Shown: positions 1 through 12,201, counted from the stretch's first letter. The stretch: DNA of 64,000 bases from Lelliottia jeotgali (GCA_002271215.1 CP018628.1:434001-498000), one strand, 5' to 3'. Program-made: numbers and translations. The notes: generated by a model not told the origin, from the sequence alone.

Positions 1-581
1 ATTCCCGCGGTCGTCTGACTCTTGAAGTGCGTGATGCGCTGAACTCCGGTACAGCGGGCACGGAAGATGAAGTCGCCACGCCAGCCGCGGACGATGCAAT
101 CGCTAAAGCGGCTGAACGCGTTCAGGCTGAAACCAACGGCAAAGTGCCGGTGATGAACCCGAACAGTATGGCTGCGTTAGGTATCGAAGTGGTCGATGTG
201 CGTATCAAGCAGATCAACCTGCCTGCCGAAGTGTCTGAAGCGATCTATAGCCGTATGCGCGCTGAGCGTGAAGCGGTTGCCCGTCGCCACCGTTCACAAG
301 GTCAGGAAGAGGCTGAAAAGCTGCGCGCGACAGCGGATTACGAAGTGACGAAAACGCTGGCAGAATCTGAACGTCAAGGCCGCATTATGCGCGGTGAAGG
401 CGATGCAGAAGCGGCGAAACTGTTTGCCGATGCCTTCAGCCAGGACCCGGATTTCTACGCCTTTATTCGTAGCCTGCGTGCGTACGAAAACAGCTTCCAG
501 AGCAATCAGGATGTGATGGTGCTCAGCCCTGACAGCGATTTCTTCCGTTATATGAAGACGCCAGGCAACGCCACGCGATAA
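1..581 (+). CDS. hflC: HflC, FtsH-modulating SPFH protein (5' end missing)
   Basis: HflC partners HflK in the inner-membrane complex that cages and modulates the FtsH protease (family knowledge). The frame is open from base 3, so the start, membrane anchor and about 140 of the usual ~334 residues lie before the window. The 192 visible residues hold the end of the SPFH/band-7 domain, a charged Ala/Glu/Arg-rich helical stretch (RAEREAVARRHRSQG) and the C-terminal tail ending near YMKTPGNATR. A strong terminator follows the stop codon, so this is the end of the hflX-hflK-hflC type transcript. yjeT and purA downstream are the usual enterobacterial neighbours. Identity is secure; the 5' truncation is only a window edge. 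Confidence 0.95.
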   Translation, partial: SRGRLTLEVRDALNSGTAGTEDEVATPAADDAIAKAAERVQAETNGKVPVMNPNSMAALGIEVVDVRIKQINLPAEVSEAIYSRMRAEREAVARRHRSQGQEEAEKLRATADYEVTKTLAESERQGRIMRGEGDAEAAKLFADAFSQDPDFYAFIRSLRAYENSFQSNQDVMVLSPDSDFFRYMKTPGNATR

Positions 582-604
582 ACTCATTCTCGTTTGAGTT
601 ATCA

Positions 605-640
605 AACCACCGCTCTCAACGGAGCGGTGGTTTTCTTTTA
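605..640 (+). terminator. Rho-independent terminator after hflC
   Basis: AACCACCGCTC (605-615) pairs perfectly with GAGCGGTGGTT (622-632) around a 6-nt loop and is followed by a T-rich tract. It ends the hflC transcript upstream of yjeT. Confidence 0.9.
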
Positions 641-652
641 TAGGGAGCTAAA

Positions 653-2250
<1,598 letters not shown>

Positions 2251-2260
2251 TTCAGGTTTT

Positions 2261-2291
2261 GCCCGGCGGCGCTACGCTTGCCGGGCCTACA
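2261..2291 (+). repeat. Single REP element downstream of purA
   Basis: An imperfect palindrome of the enterobacterial REP class, starting GCCCGGCGGCG and ending CCGGGCCTACA, of the same family as the paired REPs elsewhere in the window. Confidence 0.75.
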
Positions 2292-2302
2292 AAACACTTC
2301 TT

Positions 2303-2335
2303 AAGCCGGATAAGCAACGTGTATCCGGCTTTTTA
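2303..2335 (+). terminator. Rho-independent terminator of purA
   Basis: AAGCCGGATA (2303-2312) pairs with TATCCGGCTT (2322-2331) across a 9-nt loop, followed by a T run. It separates purA from nsrR. Confidence 0.85.
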
Positions 2336-2451
2336 GTTCCTCTTTCCCCCTTTCAGTCAAATAAATTAGCCGCTAAGTATCTGGCTGGTTTATCATCAAT
2401 AGTGAATATCTCTGCGGTTTGACCGCGTTTTTCCCTTTTCCTGAGGTTGAT

Positions 2452-2877
2452 GTGCAGTTAACGAGTTTCACCGATTACGGCTTGCGTGCGCTGATTTACA
2501 TGGCGTCGTTGCCACAAGGACAGATGACCAGTATCTCTGAGGTGACAGAGGTCTACGGCGTGTCCCGTAATCATATGGTCAAAATAATCAATCAACTTAG
2601 CCGTGCGGGATACGTGACTGCCGTCCGCGGGAAAAACGGGGGGATTCGTCTCGGTAAACCAGCGCAGAGTATTCGTGTTGGGGATGTGGTACGTGAACTG
2701 GAGCCGCTGACTCTGGTGAATTGCAGCAGCGAGTTCTGCCACATCACTCCCGCTTGCCGCCTGAAACAGGCGCTTTCTAAGGCTGTGCAAAGTTTTCTCA
2801 AGGAACTGGATAACTACACGCTGGCCGATTTGGTTGAAGAGAATCAACCGCTGTATAAATTATTGCTGGTGGAATGA
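2452..2877 (+). CDS. nsrR: NsrR, nitric-oxide-sensing Rrf2-family repressor
   Basis: NsrR is a cytoplasmic dimeric repressor whose [2Fe-2S] cluster is destroyed by nitric oxide, releasing NO-detoxification genes. The GTG start at 2452 gives the usual 141 residues ([10 protein letters not shown]), with a TGAGG ribosome site; the upstream TTG at 2419 adds 11 residues unlike the family. The winged-helix region covers residues 1-80. The three cluster cysteines are at positions 91, 96 and 102 ([13 protein letters not shown]), exactly as in E. coli. Its last codons abut the rnr leader, and nsrR-rnr-rlmB is the usual transcript order. A perfect NsrR-type operator lies upstream of ytfE at 27110-27132 in this same window. 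Confidence 0.97.
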   Translation: MQLTSFTDYGLRALIYMASLPQGQMTSISEVTEVYGVSRNHMVKIINQLSRAGYVTAVRGKNGGIRLGKPAQSIRVGDVVRELEPLTLVNCSSEFCHITPACRLKQALSKAVQSFLKELDNYTLADLVEENQPLYKLLLVE

Positions 2878-2915
2878 AGAAAATTTCCACCGGAGCTGAC
2901 AACGGAGGAACCGAC

Positions 2916-5363
2916 ATGTCACATGATCCTTTCCAGGAACGCGAAGCAGAAAAGTACGCGAATCCTATCCCAAGCCGCGAGTTCATCATCGAACACTTAA
3001 CTAAACGCGAAAAGCCCGCTAATCGTGAAGAACTTGCCGTTGAATTAAACATTGAAGGCGAAGAGCAAATTGAAGCCCTTCGCCGCCGCCTGCGCGCTAT
3101 GGAGCGCGACGGCCAGCTGGTCTTTACCCGCCGCCAGTGCTATGCCCTGCCGGAACGTCTCGACCTGCTGAAAGGCATCGTTATCGGTCATCGCGATGGC
3201 TACGGCTTCCTGCGCGTCGAAGGACGCAAGGATGACCTGTACCTGTCATCTGAACAGATGAAAATGTGCATCCACGGCGATCAGATCCTGGCGCAGCCGT
3301 TAGGGGCTGACCGCAAGGGCCGCCGTGAGGCACGCGTGGTTCGCGTACTGGTGCCGAAAACCAGCCAGATTGTCGGGCGTTACTTCACCGACGCGGGCGT
3401 TGGCTTTGTGGTGCCGGACGACAGCCGTCTTAGCTTCGACATCCTGATCCCGCCGGAAGAAGTGATGGGCGCGCGCATGGGCTTCGTGGTGGTGGTTGAA
3501 CTCACCCAGCGTCCAACGCGTCGCACCAAAGCGATTGGTAAGATCGTGGAAGTGCTGGGCGATAACATGGGTACCAGCATGGCCGTGGATATGGCGTTGC
3601 GTACGCATGAAATTCCACACGTCTGGCCAACCGCTGTTGAAGAGCAGGTCAAAGACCTGAAAGAACAGGTGCCGGAAGAGGCCAAAGTGGGCCGCGTGGA
3701 TCTGCGCGATCTGCCGCTGGTCACTATCGATGGCGAAGATGCCCGCGACTTTGATGACGCCGTCTTCTGCGAGAAAAAACGCGGCGGCGGCTGGCGTTTG
3801 TGGGTGGCGATTGCGGACGTGAGCTATTACGTGCGCACCAACACCCCGCTGGACAGTGAAGCCCGCAGCCGTGGTACGTCGGTGTACTTCCCGTCGCAGG
3901 TGGTCCCAATGCTGCCAGAAGTGCTCTCCAACGGCCTCTGCTCCCTGAACCCACAGGTCGATCGCCTGTGTATGGTCTGCGAAATGACCATCTCCACCAA
4001 AGGGCGTTTAACCGGCTACAAATTCTATGAAGCGGTGATGAGCTCGCATGCGCGCCTGACGTACACCAAAGTCTGGCACATGCTGCAGGGCGATCAGGAA
4101 CTGCGCGAGCAGTACGCGCCGCTGGTGAAACACATTGAAGAGCTGCATAGCCTCTACAAAGTGCTGGATCAGGCGCGCGAAGAGCGCGGCGGGATCTCCT
4201 TTGAGAGCGAAGAAGCGAAGTTTATCTTCAACGCCGAGCGCCGCATCGAACGTATCGAGCAGACGCAGCGTAACGATGCGCACAAACTGATTGAAGAGTG
4301 CATGATCCTGGCGAACATTTCGGCGGCGCGTTTCGTTGAGAAAGCCAAAGAGCCTGCGCTGTTCCGTATTCATGATAAACCAACCACCGAAGCGATCACC
4401 GCATTCCGTTCTGTGCTGGCGGAGCTGGGTCTGGAACTGCCGGGCGGCAGCAAACCAGAACCGCGCGACTACGCCGAGCTGCTGGAGTCGATTGGCGATC
4501 GCCCTGACGCAGAAATGCTGCAAACCATGCTTCTGCGCTCGATGAAACAGGCGATTTACGACCCAGAAAACCGTGGTCACTTCGGCCTGGCGCTACAGTC
4601 TTACGCGCACTTTACCTCTCCGATCCGTCGTTACCCGGATCTGTCACTGCACCGCGCCATTAAGTATCTGTTGGCGCAAGAGCAGGGGCACAAAGGAAAT
4701 ACCACCGAAACCGGCGGCTACCATTATTCTATGGAAGAAATGCTCCAGCTCGGTCAGCACTGTTCAATGGCGGAACGTCGTGCAGACGAAGCGACGCGTG
4801 ACGTGGCTGACTGGCTGAAGTGTGATTTCATGCTGGATCAGGTGGGCAACGTCTTTAAAGGCGTCATTGCCAGCGTCACCGGCTTTGGTTTCTTCGTGCG
4901 TCTCGACGAGCTGTTCATCGACGGTCTGGTTCACGTCTCGTCTCTGGACAACGATTACTATCGCTACGACCAGGTCGGACAGCGTCTGACGGGTGAATCC
5001 GGTGGCCAGACTTACCGTCTGGGCGATCGTGTGGAAGTCAAAGTTGAAGCCGTCAACATGGACGAGCGTAAGATTGATTTCAGCCTGATCTCCAGCGAAC
5101 GTGCGCCGCGTAACGTCGGTAAAACCGAACGTGAAAAGGCCAGAAAAGGGCCGAACGGTAAAACCAGCGGCAAACGTCGCCAGACAGGTAAGAAGGTGAA
5201 CTTCGAGCCAGATGCCGCTTTCCGTGGTGATAAAGGCAAACCAGCGCCGAAACCACCGAAAGCCAAGAAAGAGAAAGGCGCGAAAAAACCGTCGGCTAAG
5301 ACTCAGAAAATAGCGGCCGCGACTAAAGCGAAGCGTGCGGCGAAGAAAAAAGTGGCGGAGTGA
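2916..5363 (+). CDS. rnr: RNase R, 3'-5' exoribonuclease
   Basis: RNase R degrades structured RNA processively from the 3' end and works in rRNA quality control, mRNA decay, trans-translation and cold or stationary-phase survival. The ATG at 2916 has a GGAGG site and gives 815 residues. Domain order is an N-terminal helix-turn-helix and cold-shock domains (residues 20-220), the RNB catalytic domain with metal ligands D272, D278, D280 and D281 in [11 protein letters not shown], an S1 domain near residues 640-725, and a Lys/Ala-rich tail used for RNA unwinding. The tail is typical of the family. The gene follows nsrR closely and precedes rlmB. Confidence 0.98.
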   Translation: MSHDPFQEREAEKYANPIPSREFIIEHLTKREKPANREELAVELNIEGEEQIEALRRRLRAMERDGQLVFTRRQCYALPERLDLLKGIVIGHRDGYGFLRVEGRKDDLYLSSEQMKMCIHGDQILAQPLGADRKGRREARVVRVLVPKTSQIVGRYFTDAGVGFVVPDDSRLSFDILIPPEEVMGARMGFVVVVELTQRPTRRTKAIGKIVEVLGDNMGTSMAVDMALRTHEIPHVWPTAVEEQVKDLKEQVPEEAKVGRVDLRDLPLVTIDGEDARDFDDAVFCEKKRGGGWRLWVAIADVSYYVRTNTPLDSEARSRGTSVYFPSQVVPMLPEVLSNGLCSLNPQVDRLCMVCEMTISTKGRLTGYKFYEAVMSSHARLTYTKVWHMLQGDQELREQYAPLVKHIEELHSLYKVLDQAREERGGISFESEEAKFIFNAERRIERIEQTQRNDAHKLIEECMILANISAARFVEKAKEPALFRIHDKPTTEAITAFRSVLAELGLELPGGSKPEPRDYAELLESIGDRPDAEMLQTMLLRSMKQAIYDPENRGHFGLALQSYAHFTSPIRRYPDLSLHRAIKYLLAQEQGHKGNTTETGGYHYSMEEMLQLGQHCSMAERRADEATRDVADWLKCDFMLDQVGNVFKGVIASVTGFGFFVRLDELFIDGLVHVSSLDNDYYRYDQVGQRLTGESGGQTYRLGDRVEVKVEAVNMDERKIDFSLISSERAPRNVGKTEREKARKGPNGKTSGKRRQTGKKVNFEPDAAFRGDKGKPAPKPPKAKKEKGAKKPSAKTQKIAAATKAKRAAKKKVAE

Positions 5364-5378
5364 TTTCCCCTCACCCTG

Positions 5379-5401
5379 ACCCTCTCCCCATTGGGGAGAG
5401 G
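5379..5401. repeat. Palindromic repeat in the rnr-rlmB gap
   Basis: CCCTCTCCCC (5379-5388) and GGGGAGAGGG (5392-5401) form a 10-bp stem with a 3-nt loop, preceded by CCCTCACCCTGAC. This is the common enterobacterial dispersed palindrome of that wording. It has no T tract, so it is more likely an RNA-stabilising or processing hairpin between the cistrons than a terminator. A related hairpin follows fklB at 24561-24587. Confidence 0.7.
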
Positions 5402-5434
5402 GGAAAAAGCAAAAGCAATTAACGAGAACCATCA

Positions 5435-6166
5435 ATGAGTGAAATGATTTACGGCATCCATGCGGTGCAGGCCCTGCTGGAGCGCGCACCGGAGCGTTTT
5501 CAGGAAGTTTATATTCTGAAAGGGCGTGAGGATAAACGTCTGCTGCCGCTGATCCATGCTCTGGAAGCCCAGGGCGTGGTGATTCAGCTGGCGAGCCGCC
5601 AGTTCCTCGACGAGAAAAGCGAGGGTGCCGTTCACCAGGGGATTATCGCCCGTGCGAAGCCGGGTCGTCAGTATCAGGAAAACGATCTGCCGGATCTGAT
5701 TGCCCAACTGGATAACCCGTTCTTCCTGATCCTCGACGGCGTGACCGATCCACACAACCTCGGCGCATGCCTGCGTAGCGCAGATGCGGCAGGTGTTCAT
5801 GCGGTGATTGTGCCGCGTGACCGTTCTGCACAGCTGAACGCGACAGCCAAGAAAGTGGCCTGCGGCGCGGCGGAAAACGTACCGCTGATCCGCGTGACCA
5901 ACCTGGCGCGCACCATGCGTCAGCTACAGGAAGAGAACATCTGGATCGTCGGCACCGCTGGCGAAGCCGATCACACCCTGTACCAGAGCAAAATGACGGG
6001 CCGTATGGCGCTGGTGATGGGTGCAGAAGGCGAAGGGATGCGTCGCCTGACGCGTGAGCATTGCGACGAGCTGATCAGCATTCCGATGGCGGGCAGCGTT
6101 TCGTCTCTGAACGTGTCTGTGGCAACGGGCATCTGCCTGTTCGAAGCGGTGCGTCAGCGCGGGTGA
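5435..6166 (+). CDS. rlmB: RlmB, 23S rRNA G2251 2'-O-methyltransferase
   Basis: RlmB uses S-adenosylmethionine to methylate the ribose of G2251 in the P-loop of 23S rRNA. The 243 residues match the E. coli length. An N-terminal L30e-like RNA-binding domain (about 1-75) is followed by the SPOUT (TrmH-type) trefoil-knot domain. SPOUT motifs are visible: [29 protein letters not shown] and [18 protein letters not shown]. The start ATG follows a palindromic repeat about 70 bp after rnr, and a REP pair follows the stop codon. Third gene of the nsrR-rnr-rlmB cluster. Confidence 0.97.
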   Translation: MSEMIYGIHAVQALLERAPERFQEVYILKGREDKRLLPLIHALEAQGVVIQLASRQFLDEKSEGAVHQGIIARAKPGRQYQENDLPDLIAQLDNPFFLILDGVTDPHNLGACLRSADAAGVHAVIVPRDRSAQLNATAKKVACGAAENVPLIRVTNLARTMRQLQEENIWIVGTAGEADHTLYQSKMTGRMALVMGAEGEGMRRLTREHCDELISIPMAGSVSSLNVSVATGICLFEAVRQRG

Positions 6167-6176
6167 TCGTGTTTTT

Positions 6177-6252
6177 GCCGGGTGGCGGCTTCGCCTTACC
6201 CGGCCTACAAATGCACGATCCTGTAGGCCCGGTAAGCGCAGCGCCACCGGGC
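6177..6252. repeat. BIME: two inverted REP elements
   Basis: GCCGGGTGGCGG...ACCCGGCCTACA is followed after a short spacer by the inverted partner TGTAGGCCCGG...GCCACCGGGC. It lies between the convergent ends of rlmB and the MFS gene, where REP pairs commonly protect 3' ends or bind gyrase. Confidence 0.85.
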
Positions 6253-6258
6253 AACAGA

Positions 6259-7548
6259 CTACTCCTCCAGCGACCGAAGATGGTCGTCTTTCTTGAGCGT
6301 CATCAGCGCGACAATACTCACCACCGCCGTCGCCATTACGTAATACGCCGGAATATCCAGATTCCCGGTCTGCTTAATCAACCCCGTAATAATCAAACCC
6401 GCGCAGCCTGAGAAGATCGCGTTCGACAGCGAATAGGCCAGCCCAAGGCCGGTGTAACGAACACGCGTCGGGAACATCTCCGACAGCATCGCCGGGCCAG
6501 GACCCGCCAGCATTCCCACCAGACCGCCCGCAATCAACACTACAATCGCTTTGACCGCCAGCGTGCTGGATTCCGCCTGCAAAATCTTCAGTAAAGGCAG
6601 GGCGAGGATCAGCAGCAGCGCAGTCGCAATCACCATTACCGTACGCCGCCCGATGCGGTCGCTCAGGATACCCGACGGGATAATCGTCAGCGCAAAGCCA
6701 ATATTTGAAATTACCGCAATCAGCAGCGCCTGGTTAAAACCGGTGTGCAACGCGGATTGTAAATAGGTCGGCATAATCACCAGATAGGTATACCCGGCGG
6801 CAGACCACACCATTACGCGGGCAATCCCCATCACAATCGCCTTGAGGGTGGCAGCGGTTTGCGCCTGGGCGACGACTGGCTTTTCCTTTTGCTGCACAAA
6901 GCTCGGCGTCTCTTCCATGCTCACCCGCAACCACAGGGCGACCACACCCATCGGTAGGGCGAAGAAGAACGGGATGCGCCAGCCCCAGTCATGCAGCGCT
7001 TCTGGCGTTAGCACGGCGGAAAGCAGAGCGACAATCCCTGCGCCTGCCAGCAGGCCGAGCGCAACGGTAAAGGATTGCCACGCGCCGTACAGACCGCGTT
7101 TCCCGCGTGGGGCAAACTCGGTCATCAGCGACACCGCACCGCCATACTCACCCCCGGCAAACAAGCCCTGCAGAATGCGCAGCCCGGTGATGATCAGCGG
7201 TGCCGCAATGCCGATACTGGCGTAGACCGGCACGATACCAATGGCAGCAGTGGCGAGCGTCATCAGCACCAGCACAATAATCAGCGTTGGCTTGCGACCG
7301 ATTCGGTCGCCAATGCGTCCGAAGACAACCGCGCCAAGCGGACGAAAGAAAAAAGCCACGGCAAATGAGGCGTAGGTGAGGATCAGGCTGGTCATCCCGG
7401 CTTCGCCTTCAAGCTGGAAAAAGTTCTTCGCAATGACGGTCGCCATAAACCCGTACACCGCGAATTCATACCATTCGATGAAGTTACCAATCGAGCCTGC
7501 AATTAAAGCGCGCTTGTGCGCGTCCGGCGCACGTTGGGAAGAGTGCAT
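6259..7548 (-). CDS. MHS-family MFS transporter, substrate unknown
   Basis: This 429-residue protein has the twelve-helix pattern of the major facilitator superfamily and features of the metabolite:H+ symporter (MHS) branch, which includes KgtP, ProP and ShiA. These are SIGNFIEWYEFAVYGF at the first helix, the loop FGRIGDRIGRKPT, the tract LQGLFAGGEYGGAVSL, and WGWRIPFF before a MEET-type loop. It is expected to import a small carboxylate, betaine or amino acid with protons across the inner membrane, but nothing here shows which. In E. coli this spot, between rlmB and aidB, holds yjfIJKL-type genes, so this is an accessory gene. It is divergent from aidB. An inverted repeat GAATAA-A-TTATTC (7572-7584) lies in the shared intergenic region. 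Confidence 0.85.
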   Translation of the reverse strand: MHSSQRAPDAHKRALIAGSIGNFIEWYEFAVYGFMATVIAKNFFQLEGEAGMTSLILTYASFAVAFFFRPLGAVVFGRIGDRIGRKPTLIIVLVLMTLATAAIGIVPVYASIGIAAPLIITGLRILQGLFAGGEYGGAVSLMTEFAPRGKRGLYGAWQSFTVALGLLAGAGIVALLSAVLTPEALHDWGWRIPFFFALPMGVVALWLRVSMEETPSFVQQKEKPVVAQAQTAATLKAIVMGIARVMVWSAAGYTYLVIMPTYLQSALHTGFNQALLIAVISNIGFALTIIPSGILSDRIGRRTVMVIATALLLILALPLLKILQAESSTLAVKAIVVLIAGGLVGMLAGPGPAMLSEMFPTRVRYTGLGLAYSLSNAIFSGCAGLIITGLIKQTGNLDIPAYYVMATAVVSIVALMTLKKDDHLRSLEE

Positions 7549-7739
7549 AATGATTCTCTCATGGGATGTGAGAATAAATTATTCAACAGAATGGTCCGTG
7601 TGAAATAGTTTATTCTTATGTTGTGTGACCTGATTCACGAATGATTTCAGTTAGTTTGCCACCTTGTGACCCGACTCCCATGCAGCGCTCGCGTGCGCTG
7701 TCCATACTTACCTTCATTGCCATTGAAGGAGGGACACAC

Positions 7740-9362
7740 ATGCACTGGCAGACACACACGGTTTTTAATCAGCCTGTACCGCTGTCGAACAGTAATCTGT
7801 TTTTGTCCGATTGCGCCTTGCACGAGGCAGTGGCGCGTGAAGGGGCCGACTGGGACAGCGAATTTCTCGCCAGCATTGGTCAGCAGCTTGGCACGGCAGA
7901 ATCCCTGGAGCTGGGGCGTCTCGCCAACACCAATCCACCGGAGTTGTTGCGTTACGATCCGCGAGGAGAGCGACTTGATGATGTGAGATTCCATCCAGCC
8001 TGGCATTTGCTGATGCAGGGACTGTGCGCTAACCGAGTCCATAATCTGCCCTGGGAAGATGAGGCCCGCAAAGGTTCGTTTGTCGCTCGCGCTGCGCGAT
8101 TTGTGCTCCATGCGCAGGTAGAAGCGGGAACACTTTGCCCGATAACAATGACGTTCGCCGCCACGCCGCTACTCCAGCAGACGCTTCCCAAACTTTTCCA
8201 TGACTGGCTTACGCCTCTGCTGAGCGATCGCTACGATCCACATCTGGCCCCTGGCGTGCAAAAGCGTGGGCTGCTGATCGGCATGGGAATGACTGAAAAG
8301 CAGGGGGGCTCGGACGTGCTGAGTAACACCACACGGGCGGAAAAATGTAATGACGGGAGCTATCGACTGATTGGGCATAAATGGTTTTTCTCCGTGCCGC
8401 AAAGCGATGCCCATCTGGTGCTGGCGCAGGCCAAAGGGGGATTATCATGCTTTTTCCTCCCGCGTATTCTCCCAGATGGGCAGCGTAATAGCGTCCGACT
8501 GGAACGCCTGAAAGACAAGCTCGGCAACCGCTCGAACGCCAGCAGCGAAGTCGAATTGATGAATGCCTCAGGCTGGCTGCTGGGTGAAGAGGGCGAGGGT
8601 GTAAGACAGATCCTGAAAATGGGCGGACTGACGCGCTTTGATTGTGCGTTAGGTAGCCACGGGCTGATGCGCCGCGCGCTGTCCGTCGCGCTGTACCATG
8701 CACATCAGCGCCAGACGTTTGGTAAAAATCTAGTCGACCAGCCGCTAATGCGCGAAGTATTAAGCCGGATGGCGCTGCAGCTCGAAGGACAAACCGCGCT
8801 GCTGTTCCGTCTGGCGCGCGCATGGGATCGGCGCGACGATCCGCAAGAATCTGCCTGGGCGCGGCTCTTTACCCCTACGGCGAAATACAGCGTGTGCAAA
8901 GGGGGGATGCCGTTTGTCGCCGAAGCAATGGAAGTGCTTGGGGGCGTCGGTTATTGCGAAGAGAGCGAGCTGCCTCGCATCTACCGTGAGATGCCGGTGA
9001 ACAGTATCTGGGAAGGCTCGGGCAATATCATGTGCCTGGATGTCCTGCGGGTGCTGGCGAAACATTCTGGAATTATTGATGTTTTGCATGAAGACTTCGC
9101 GCAGGTGAAAGGTCAGGATCGCCATTTTGATCGTGGCTGGCGGCAGTTGCAGCAAAAATTACGCAAACCGCAGGAAGCGCAGGGCAGGGAGATCGCTTCG
9201 CAACTCTATTTATTGGGAGCCGGTGCGCAAATGTTGCGACACGCATCGCCTCCTGTGGCGCAGGCGTGGTGTCGCATGATGCTGGACCCCCGTGGCGGCT
9301 CGCTGTTGAGCGAACAGGTGCAAAACGACCTGCTGCTGCGCGCCACAGGGCGAGTGGGCTAG
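7740..9362 (+). CDS. aidB: AidB, alkylation-response acyl-CoA-dehydrogenase-like flavoprotein
   Basis: AidB belongs to the adaptive response to alkylating agents (Ada regulon in E. coli). It is an FAD-binding tetramer of the acyl-CoA dehydrogenase fold that also binds DNA. The ATG at 7740 with the strong site GAAGGAGGG gives 540 residues, against 541 in E. coli, beginning [12 protein letters not shown]; an upstream in-frame ATG at 7641 would add 33 unrelated residues. Dehydrogenase-fold motifs include [49 protein letters not shown] and [13 protein letters not shown]. The last 100 residues form the arginine-rich DNA-binding region. The stop overlaps the end of the convergent chemoreceptor gene by 4 bp. 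Confidence 0.97.
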   Translation: MHWQTHTVFNQPVPLSNSNLFLSDCALHEAVAREGADWDSEFLASIGQQLGTAESLELGRLANTNPPELLRYDPRGERLDDVRFHPAWHLLMQGLCANRVHNLPWEDEARKGSFVARAARFVLHAQVEAGTLCPITMTFAATPLLQQTLPKLFHDWLTPLLSDRYDPHLAPGVQKRGLLIGMGMTEKQGGSDVLSNTTRAEKCNDGSYRLIGHKWFFSVPQSDAHLVLAQAKGGLSCFFLPRILPDGQRNSVRLERLKDKLGNRSNASSEVELMNASGWLLGEEGEGVRQILKMGGLTRFDCALGSHGLMRRALSVALYHAHQRQTFGKNLVDQPLMREVLSRMALQLEGQTALLFRLARAWDRRDDPQESAWARLFTPTAKYSVCKGGMPFVAEAMEVLGGVGYCEESELPRIYREMPVNSIWEGSGNIMCLDVLRVLAKHSGIIDVLHEDFAQVKGQDRHFDRGWRQLQQKLRKPQEAQGREIASQLYLLGAGAQMLRHASPPVAQAWCRMMLDPRGGSLLSEQVQNDLLLRATGRVG

Positions 9363-11290
9363 TTCTTCAGATGGAACAGGCTAACAAGCTGAGTCAGGTG
9401 TGAGCCTTTCTCGCGCAGCGTGTGTGCTGTTTGCTCGCTGCGCGAAACCCGGTCGGCGTTGATATGCGACGCTTCACCGATGTGCGACATCGCCAGATTG
9501 ACCTGACGAATCCCCGCCGACTGTTCGTGTGAGGCATGGTTAATCTCTGTGACCAGTTGGTTGATGTTATCGATGTGAACAATTATCGAGTCCATCGCCT
9601 GCCGGGTTTGCTCGGAAAGCTGGTGGCCTTCAGTGACTTTCTTCAGCGTGTCGCCGATGAGTTGTTCAATCTCCTTCACGGCATTTGCACTGCGCGCGGC
9701 CAGCGCCCGAACTTCCTGAGCGACCACAGCAAAACCTTTGCCATGCTCACCTGCACGCGCGGCTTCGACCGCGGCGTTCAGCGCCAGGATATTGGTCTGG
9801 AAAGCGATTGACTCAATCACGCGGGTGATGTCTTCAATACGTTTCGATGCGTCGCGAATATCATCCATCGTCGCGACAGCATTACCGACCGTTTCCCCGC
9901 CGTGATGTACCGCGCGAGATGTTTCCCCGACGAGCTGCTGGGTTTGCTGCATGTTCGCCGCATTTTGCGCCACGGTGGCGGCAAGCTGCTCCATACTCGC
10001 GGAGGTTTCTTCGACGCTGCTGGCCTGTTTGTTGATCTGCCCGGAGATTTCACCGGTATCGGACGCCAGTGCGTTAGTACCAAGGTGGATTTCACCCGCG
10101 GCTTTACGCACCTGCTGAACGATTTTCTGCAGCCCACCGCCGATGCCGTTAATCGCGTCAATCAGCTGGCCCACTTCATCCTGGCGGTTAACAGGCAGCT
10201 CTGCGCGAAGATCTCCTGCGGCGTATTGACGGGCAAGATGGATAACATCGCGCAGTGGGCGGGTTAACCAGCGACGAATAATGATAACAAACATGGCTGC
10301 GAACAGAATCGACAACACAATGCCCGCCAGCAGGAAGCGATCGCGTAAGGCGTTGACGTGCTCCAGCAGTACCGATTTATCCACCTCACCAATAATTGTC
10401 CAGTTCCAGCCCGGCAGCGGGGTATAGGCCATTTTGAGCGTGCGTCCATCATCACTGACACGCTCGACGGTGCCCTCTTTGCCGCTCAGCAATTGCTGCT
10501 GGAGTGCGCTATCCCATTTCGGCTGCTGCCCCTCTTCGCTGGCATGGAACAGATATTGCCCGCGTGTTTTGCCATTACTGCGATCCAGCACGTAGAAATG
10601 ACCGCTTTCACCCAAGCGGCGATTGAGGATCTTATCGCGCATCACGTTCCAGGAATGTCCAATGTCGATACCGACAAAAATGATCGCAATCACCTGCCCA
10701 CTTGCATCTTTCACCGGCTGATACTGCGTGATGTAGCGCTTACCAAACAGCGGAGCCAGGCCGCGATAAACCTCGCCTTTACTGACGGTGCTGAAGGCGG
10801 CGCTGGTGTTGTCGAGAACGGTGCCCATCGCTCGTTCACCGTTTTCTTTGCGCAGGGATGTGGCGACGCGGATAAAGTCGTTGCCGCTGCGTACAAACAG
10901 AGTCGAGATTGCTCCGGTACGATTCAGAAAATCATCGGAGAAAGTGTTGTTTTCGTGGAGCTCCGTATCGCCGCCTTTCAACAGTGGAGCGTTTTGACCG
11001 TTGATCGCGCGGATTTGGCGGGTATCAATATTCAGTGGTTGTGGCAGAAACGTGCTGAAGAGTTTGGTGTAGCTTTCGACTTCTTCGCCAAGGCTGGTAT
11101 TAAACATCTGCACCATATCCACGACACCAGTGGACTGGTTGTGAAGATCCTCTACCGCCAGTGCCTCTAGCTGTTGGCTGGCTTTGTGACTCAGGAGGAA
11201 AGTGAACAGCAGAAACAGTATTGCGACACTCACGCCGGTCAGTAGCGATAACTTAGCGCCAAGACCTGCACGGCGGAAAAAATTGATCAT
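9359..11290 (-). CDS. Methyl-accepting chemotaxis protein with Cache-type sensor
   Basis: A 643-residue transmembrane chemoreceptor. Helix TM1 is at about residues 15-33, a large periplasmic domain spans 34-318, TM2 is at 319-338, a HAMP linker at 339-392, and the long cytoplasmic signalling hairpin follows. The periplasmic part resembles the fused Cache_3/Cache_2 type ([49 protein letters not shown]). The hairpin tip is the canonical [20 protein letters not shown]. There is no C-terminal NWETF-type pentapeptide, so it is a low-abundance type that would rely on other receptors for CheR/CheB tethering. The ligand is unknown; Cache domains of this sort often bind small carboxylates. A sigma-28-like promoter lies at 11322-11348. 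E. coli has no gene here. Confidence 0.95.
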   Translation of the reverse strand: MINFFRRAGLGAKLSLLTGVSVAILFLLFTFLLSHKASQQLEALAVEDLHNQSTGVVDMVQMFNTSLGEEVESYTKLFSTFLPQPLNIDTRQIRAINGQNAPLLKGGDTELHENNTFSDDFLNRTGAISTLFVRSGNDFIRVATSLRKENGERAMGTVLDNTSAAFSTVSKGEVYRGLAPLFGKRYITQYQPVKDASGQVIAIIFVGIDIGHSWNVMRDKILNRRLGESGHFYVLDRSNGKTRGQYLFHASEEGQQPKWDSALQQQLLSGKEGTVERVSDDGRTLKMAYTPLPGWNWTIIGEVDKSVLLEHVNALRDRFLLAGIVLSILFAAMFVIIIRRWLTRPLRDVIHLARQYAAGDLRAELPVNRQDEVGQLIDAINGIGGGLQKIVQQVRKAAGEIHLGTNALASDTGEISGQINKQASSVEETSASMEQLAATVAQNAANMQQTQQLVGETSRAVHHGGETVGNAVATMDDIRDASKRIEDITRVIESIAFQTNILALNAAVEAARAGEHGKGFAVVAQEVRALAARSANAVKEIEQLIGDTLKKVTEGHQLSEQTRQAMDSIIVHIDNINQLVTEINHASHEQSAGIRQVNLAMSHIGEASHINADRVSRSEQTAHTLREKGSHLTQLVSLFHLKN

Positions 11291-11321
11291 AAATTGCTCA
11301 TTGTTGAAAAGGTATGGCTGT

Positions 11322-11348
11322 TCAACGGCAGAGCGAGGCTAACATTTA
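11322..11348 (-). promoter_or_regulatory. Sigma-28 (FliA)-type promoter of the Cache chemoreceptor
   Basis: On the minus strand, TAAATGTT, an 11-nt spacer, then GCCGTTGA matches the FliA consensus TAAAGTTT-N11-GCCGATAA at the most conserved bases (TAAA and GCCG). It lies about 30 bp upstream of the receptor start. Confidence 0.6.
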
Positions 11349-11423
11349 TCAACTTTATGTAACTAAATGTTACATAGCTGTGTCGAGTTAGTAGCGTTAA
11401 GGATAATCGATTTGTAAAAAGAC

Positions 11424-11450
11424 AAAAGCCACTAACATTAAGTGGCTTTT
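11424..11450 (-). terminator. Terminator of yjfN
   Basis: AAAAGCCACT (11424-11433) and AGTGGCTTTT (11441-11450) form a perfect 10-bp stem with a 7-nt loop. On the minus strand it is followed by a T-rich tract, so it ends yjfN. It is symmetric enough to act in both directions. Confidence 0.85.
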
Positions 11451-11468
11451 ATAGGTATAGGGGGACTA

Positions 11469-11744
11469 TCAGGCGTAGAGAATAGCTTGTACACGCCATT
11501 GGTCGGCGTATCGGTCTTCCTGCATCTGGACGATTCGATACCAAGATGCCCCTTGCTCATCCGCTTTTAAGGCAATGACACGTTCAACGTCTTGCGGGCT
11601 CCCTGAAATATTATTCACAGAGATTAGGCCAATTTCGTTTAAGCCTGTGACGCAATCAGCACTGGCAAACTCTGCTGACTGTGCGGTTGTGCTCATCAGC
11701 CCAGCTGAGAGCAGCAGTGAGGTCAAAGCAAGAGATCGTTTCAT
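11469..11744 (-). CDS. yjfN: YjfN, DUF1471 periplasmic protein
   Basis: A 91-residue secreted protein of the DUF1471 (YhcN/BhsA) family. E. coli YjfN, reported as a stress-induced activator of the DegP protease, has almost the same mature sequence (EFASADCVTGLNEIGLISVN). The chosen start MKRSLALTSLLLSAGLM opens a clear Sec signal peptide cleaved after TAQSA. An upstream in-frame start at 11795 adds 17 basic residues unlike the family. The C-terminal beta strand WRVQAILYA is the family hallmark. It heads a minus-strand pair with bsmA and is followed by a strong terminator. Confidence 0.9.
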   Translation of the reverse strand: MKRSLALTSLLLSAGLMSTTAQSAEFASADCVTGLNEIGLISVNNISGSPQDVERVIALKADEQGASWYRIVQMQEDRYADQWRVQAILYA

Positions 11745-11892
11745 TGTCAGCTCCATTTCACATGTCTCCGGTATCCGCCGGGCAATCCTTCGCAAATAAA
11801 CTCACTTCCATTGTCACAGGCATGGAGTTTATTGTGGACAGGAAAACGTCTATGGACGCAAAGCAGTGTAAATGTCGTTTAAATGCTGACAG

Positions 11893-12201
11893 TTATTTGC
11901 GATACAAAATGGCCTGCGAGTACCACTGTCCGGTAATGATGGTTTCATCCACCATAATAATGACGTAGTAATCTGCTTTTGCGGCGACGGCTTTTGCTCT
12001 TATGTCATCCTCTGCATCCGCCGGTGAGCCACGAACTAACGTGCTGACGGTACCCATTCGTTGTAATCCTTCGGTTTGATTACGGCGAATTTCCTGAGGA
12101 TGATTGGTGGCCGGTGGAGCGGGCTGAGGTGTTCCTTCCAGCACGCTACAGCTTGTTACCAGCAACACCAGCAATAAAGCAGCTAACCTGCGCATAACCA
12201 T
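11893..12201 (-). CDS. bsmA: BsmA (YjfO), DUF1471 biofilm/stress lipoprotein
   Basis: A 102-residue DUF1471 lipoprotein. E. coli BsmA is linked to biofilm peroxide-stress resistance. The start at 12201 (MVMRRLAALL) has GGAAACGAG before it and matches the E. coli N-terminus. The signal peptide ends in the lipobox LVTSC, predicting lipidation of Cys and outer-membrane placement. The DUF1471 domain covers the last 60 residues and ends WYSQAILYRK. It lies upstream of yjfN on the same strand and is divergent from yjfP. Confidence 0.9.
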   Translation of the reverse strand: MVMRRLAALLLVLLVTSCSVLEGTPQPAPPATNHPQEIRRNQTEGLQRMGTVSTLVRGSPADAEDDIRAKAVAAKADYYVIIMVDETIITGQWYSQAILYRK

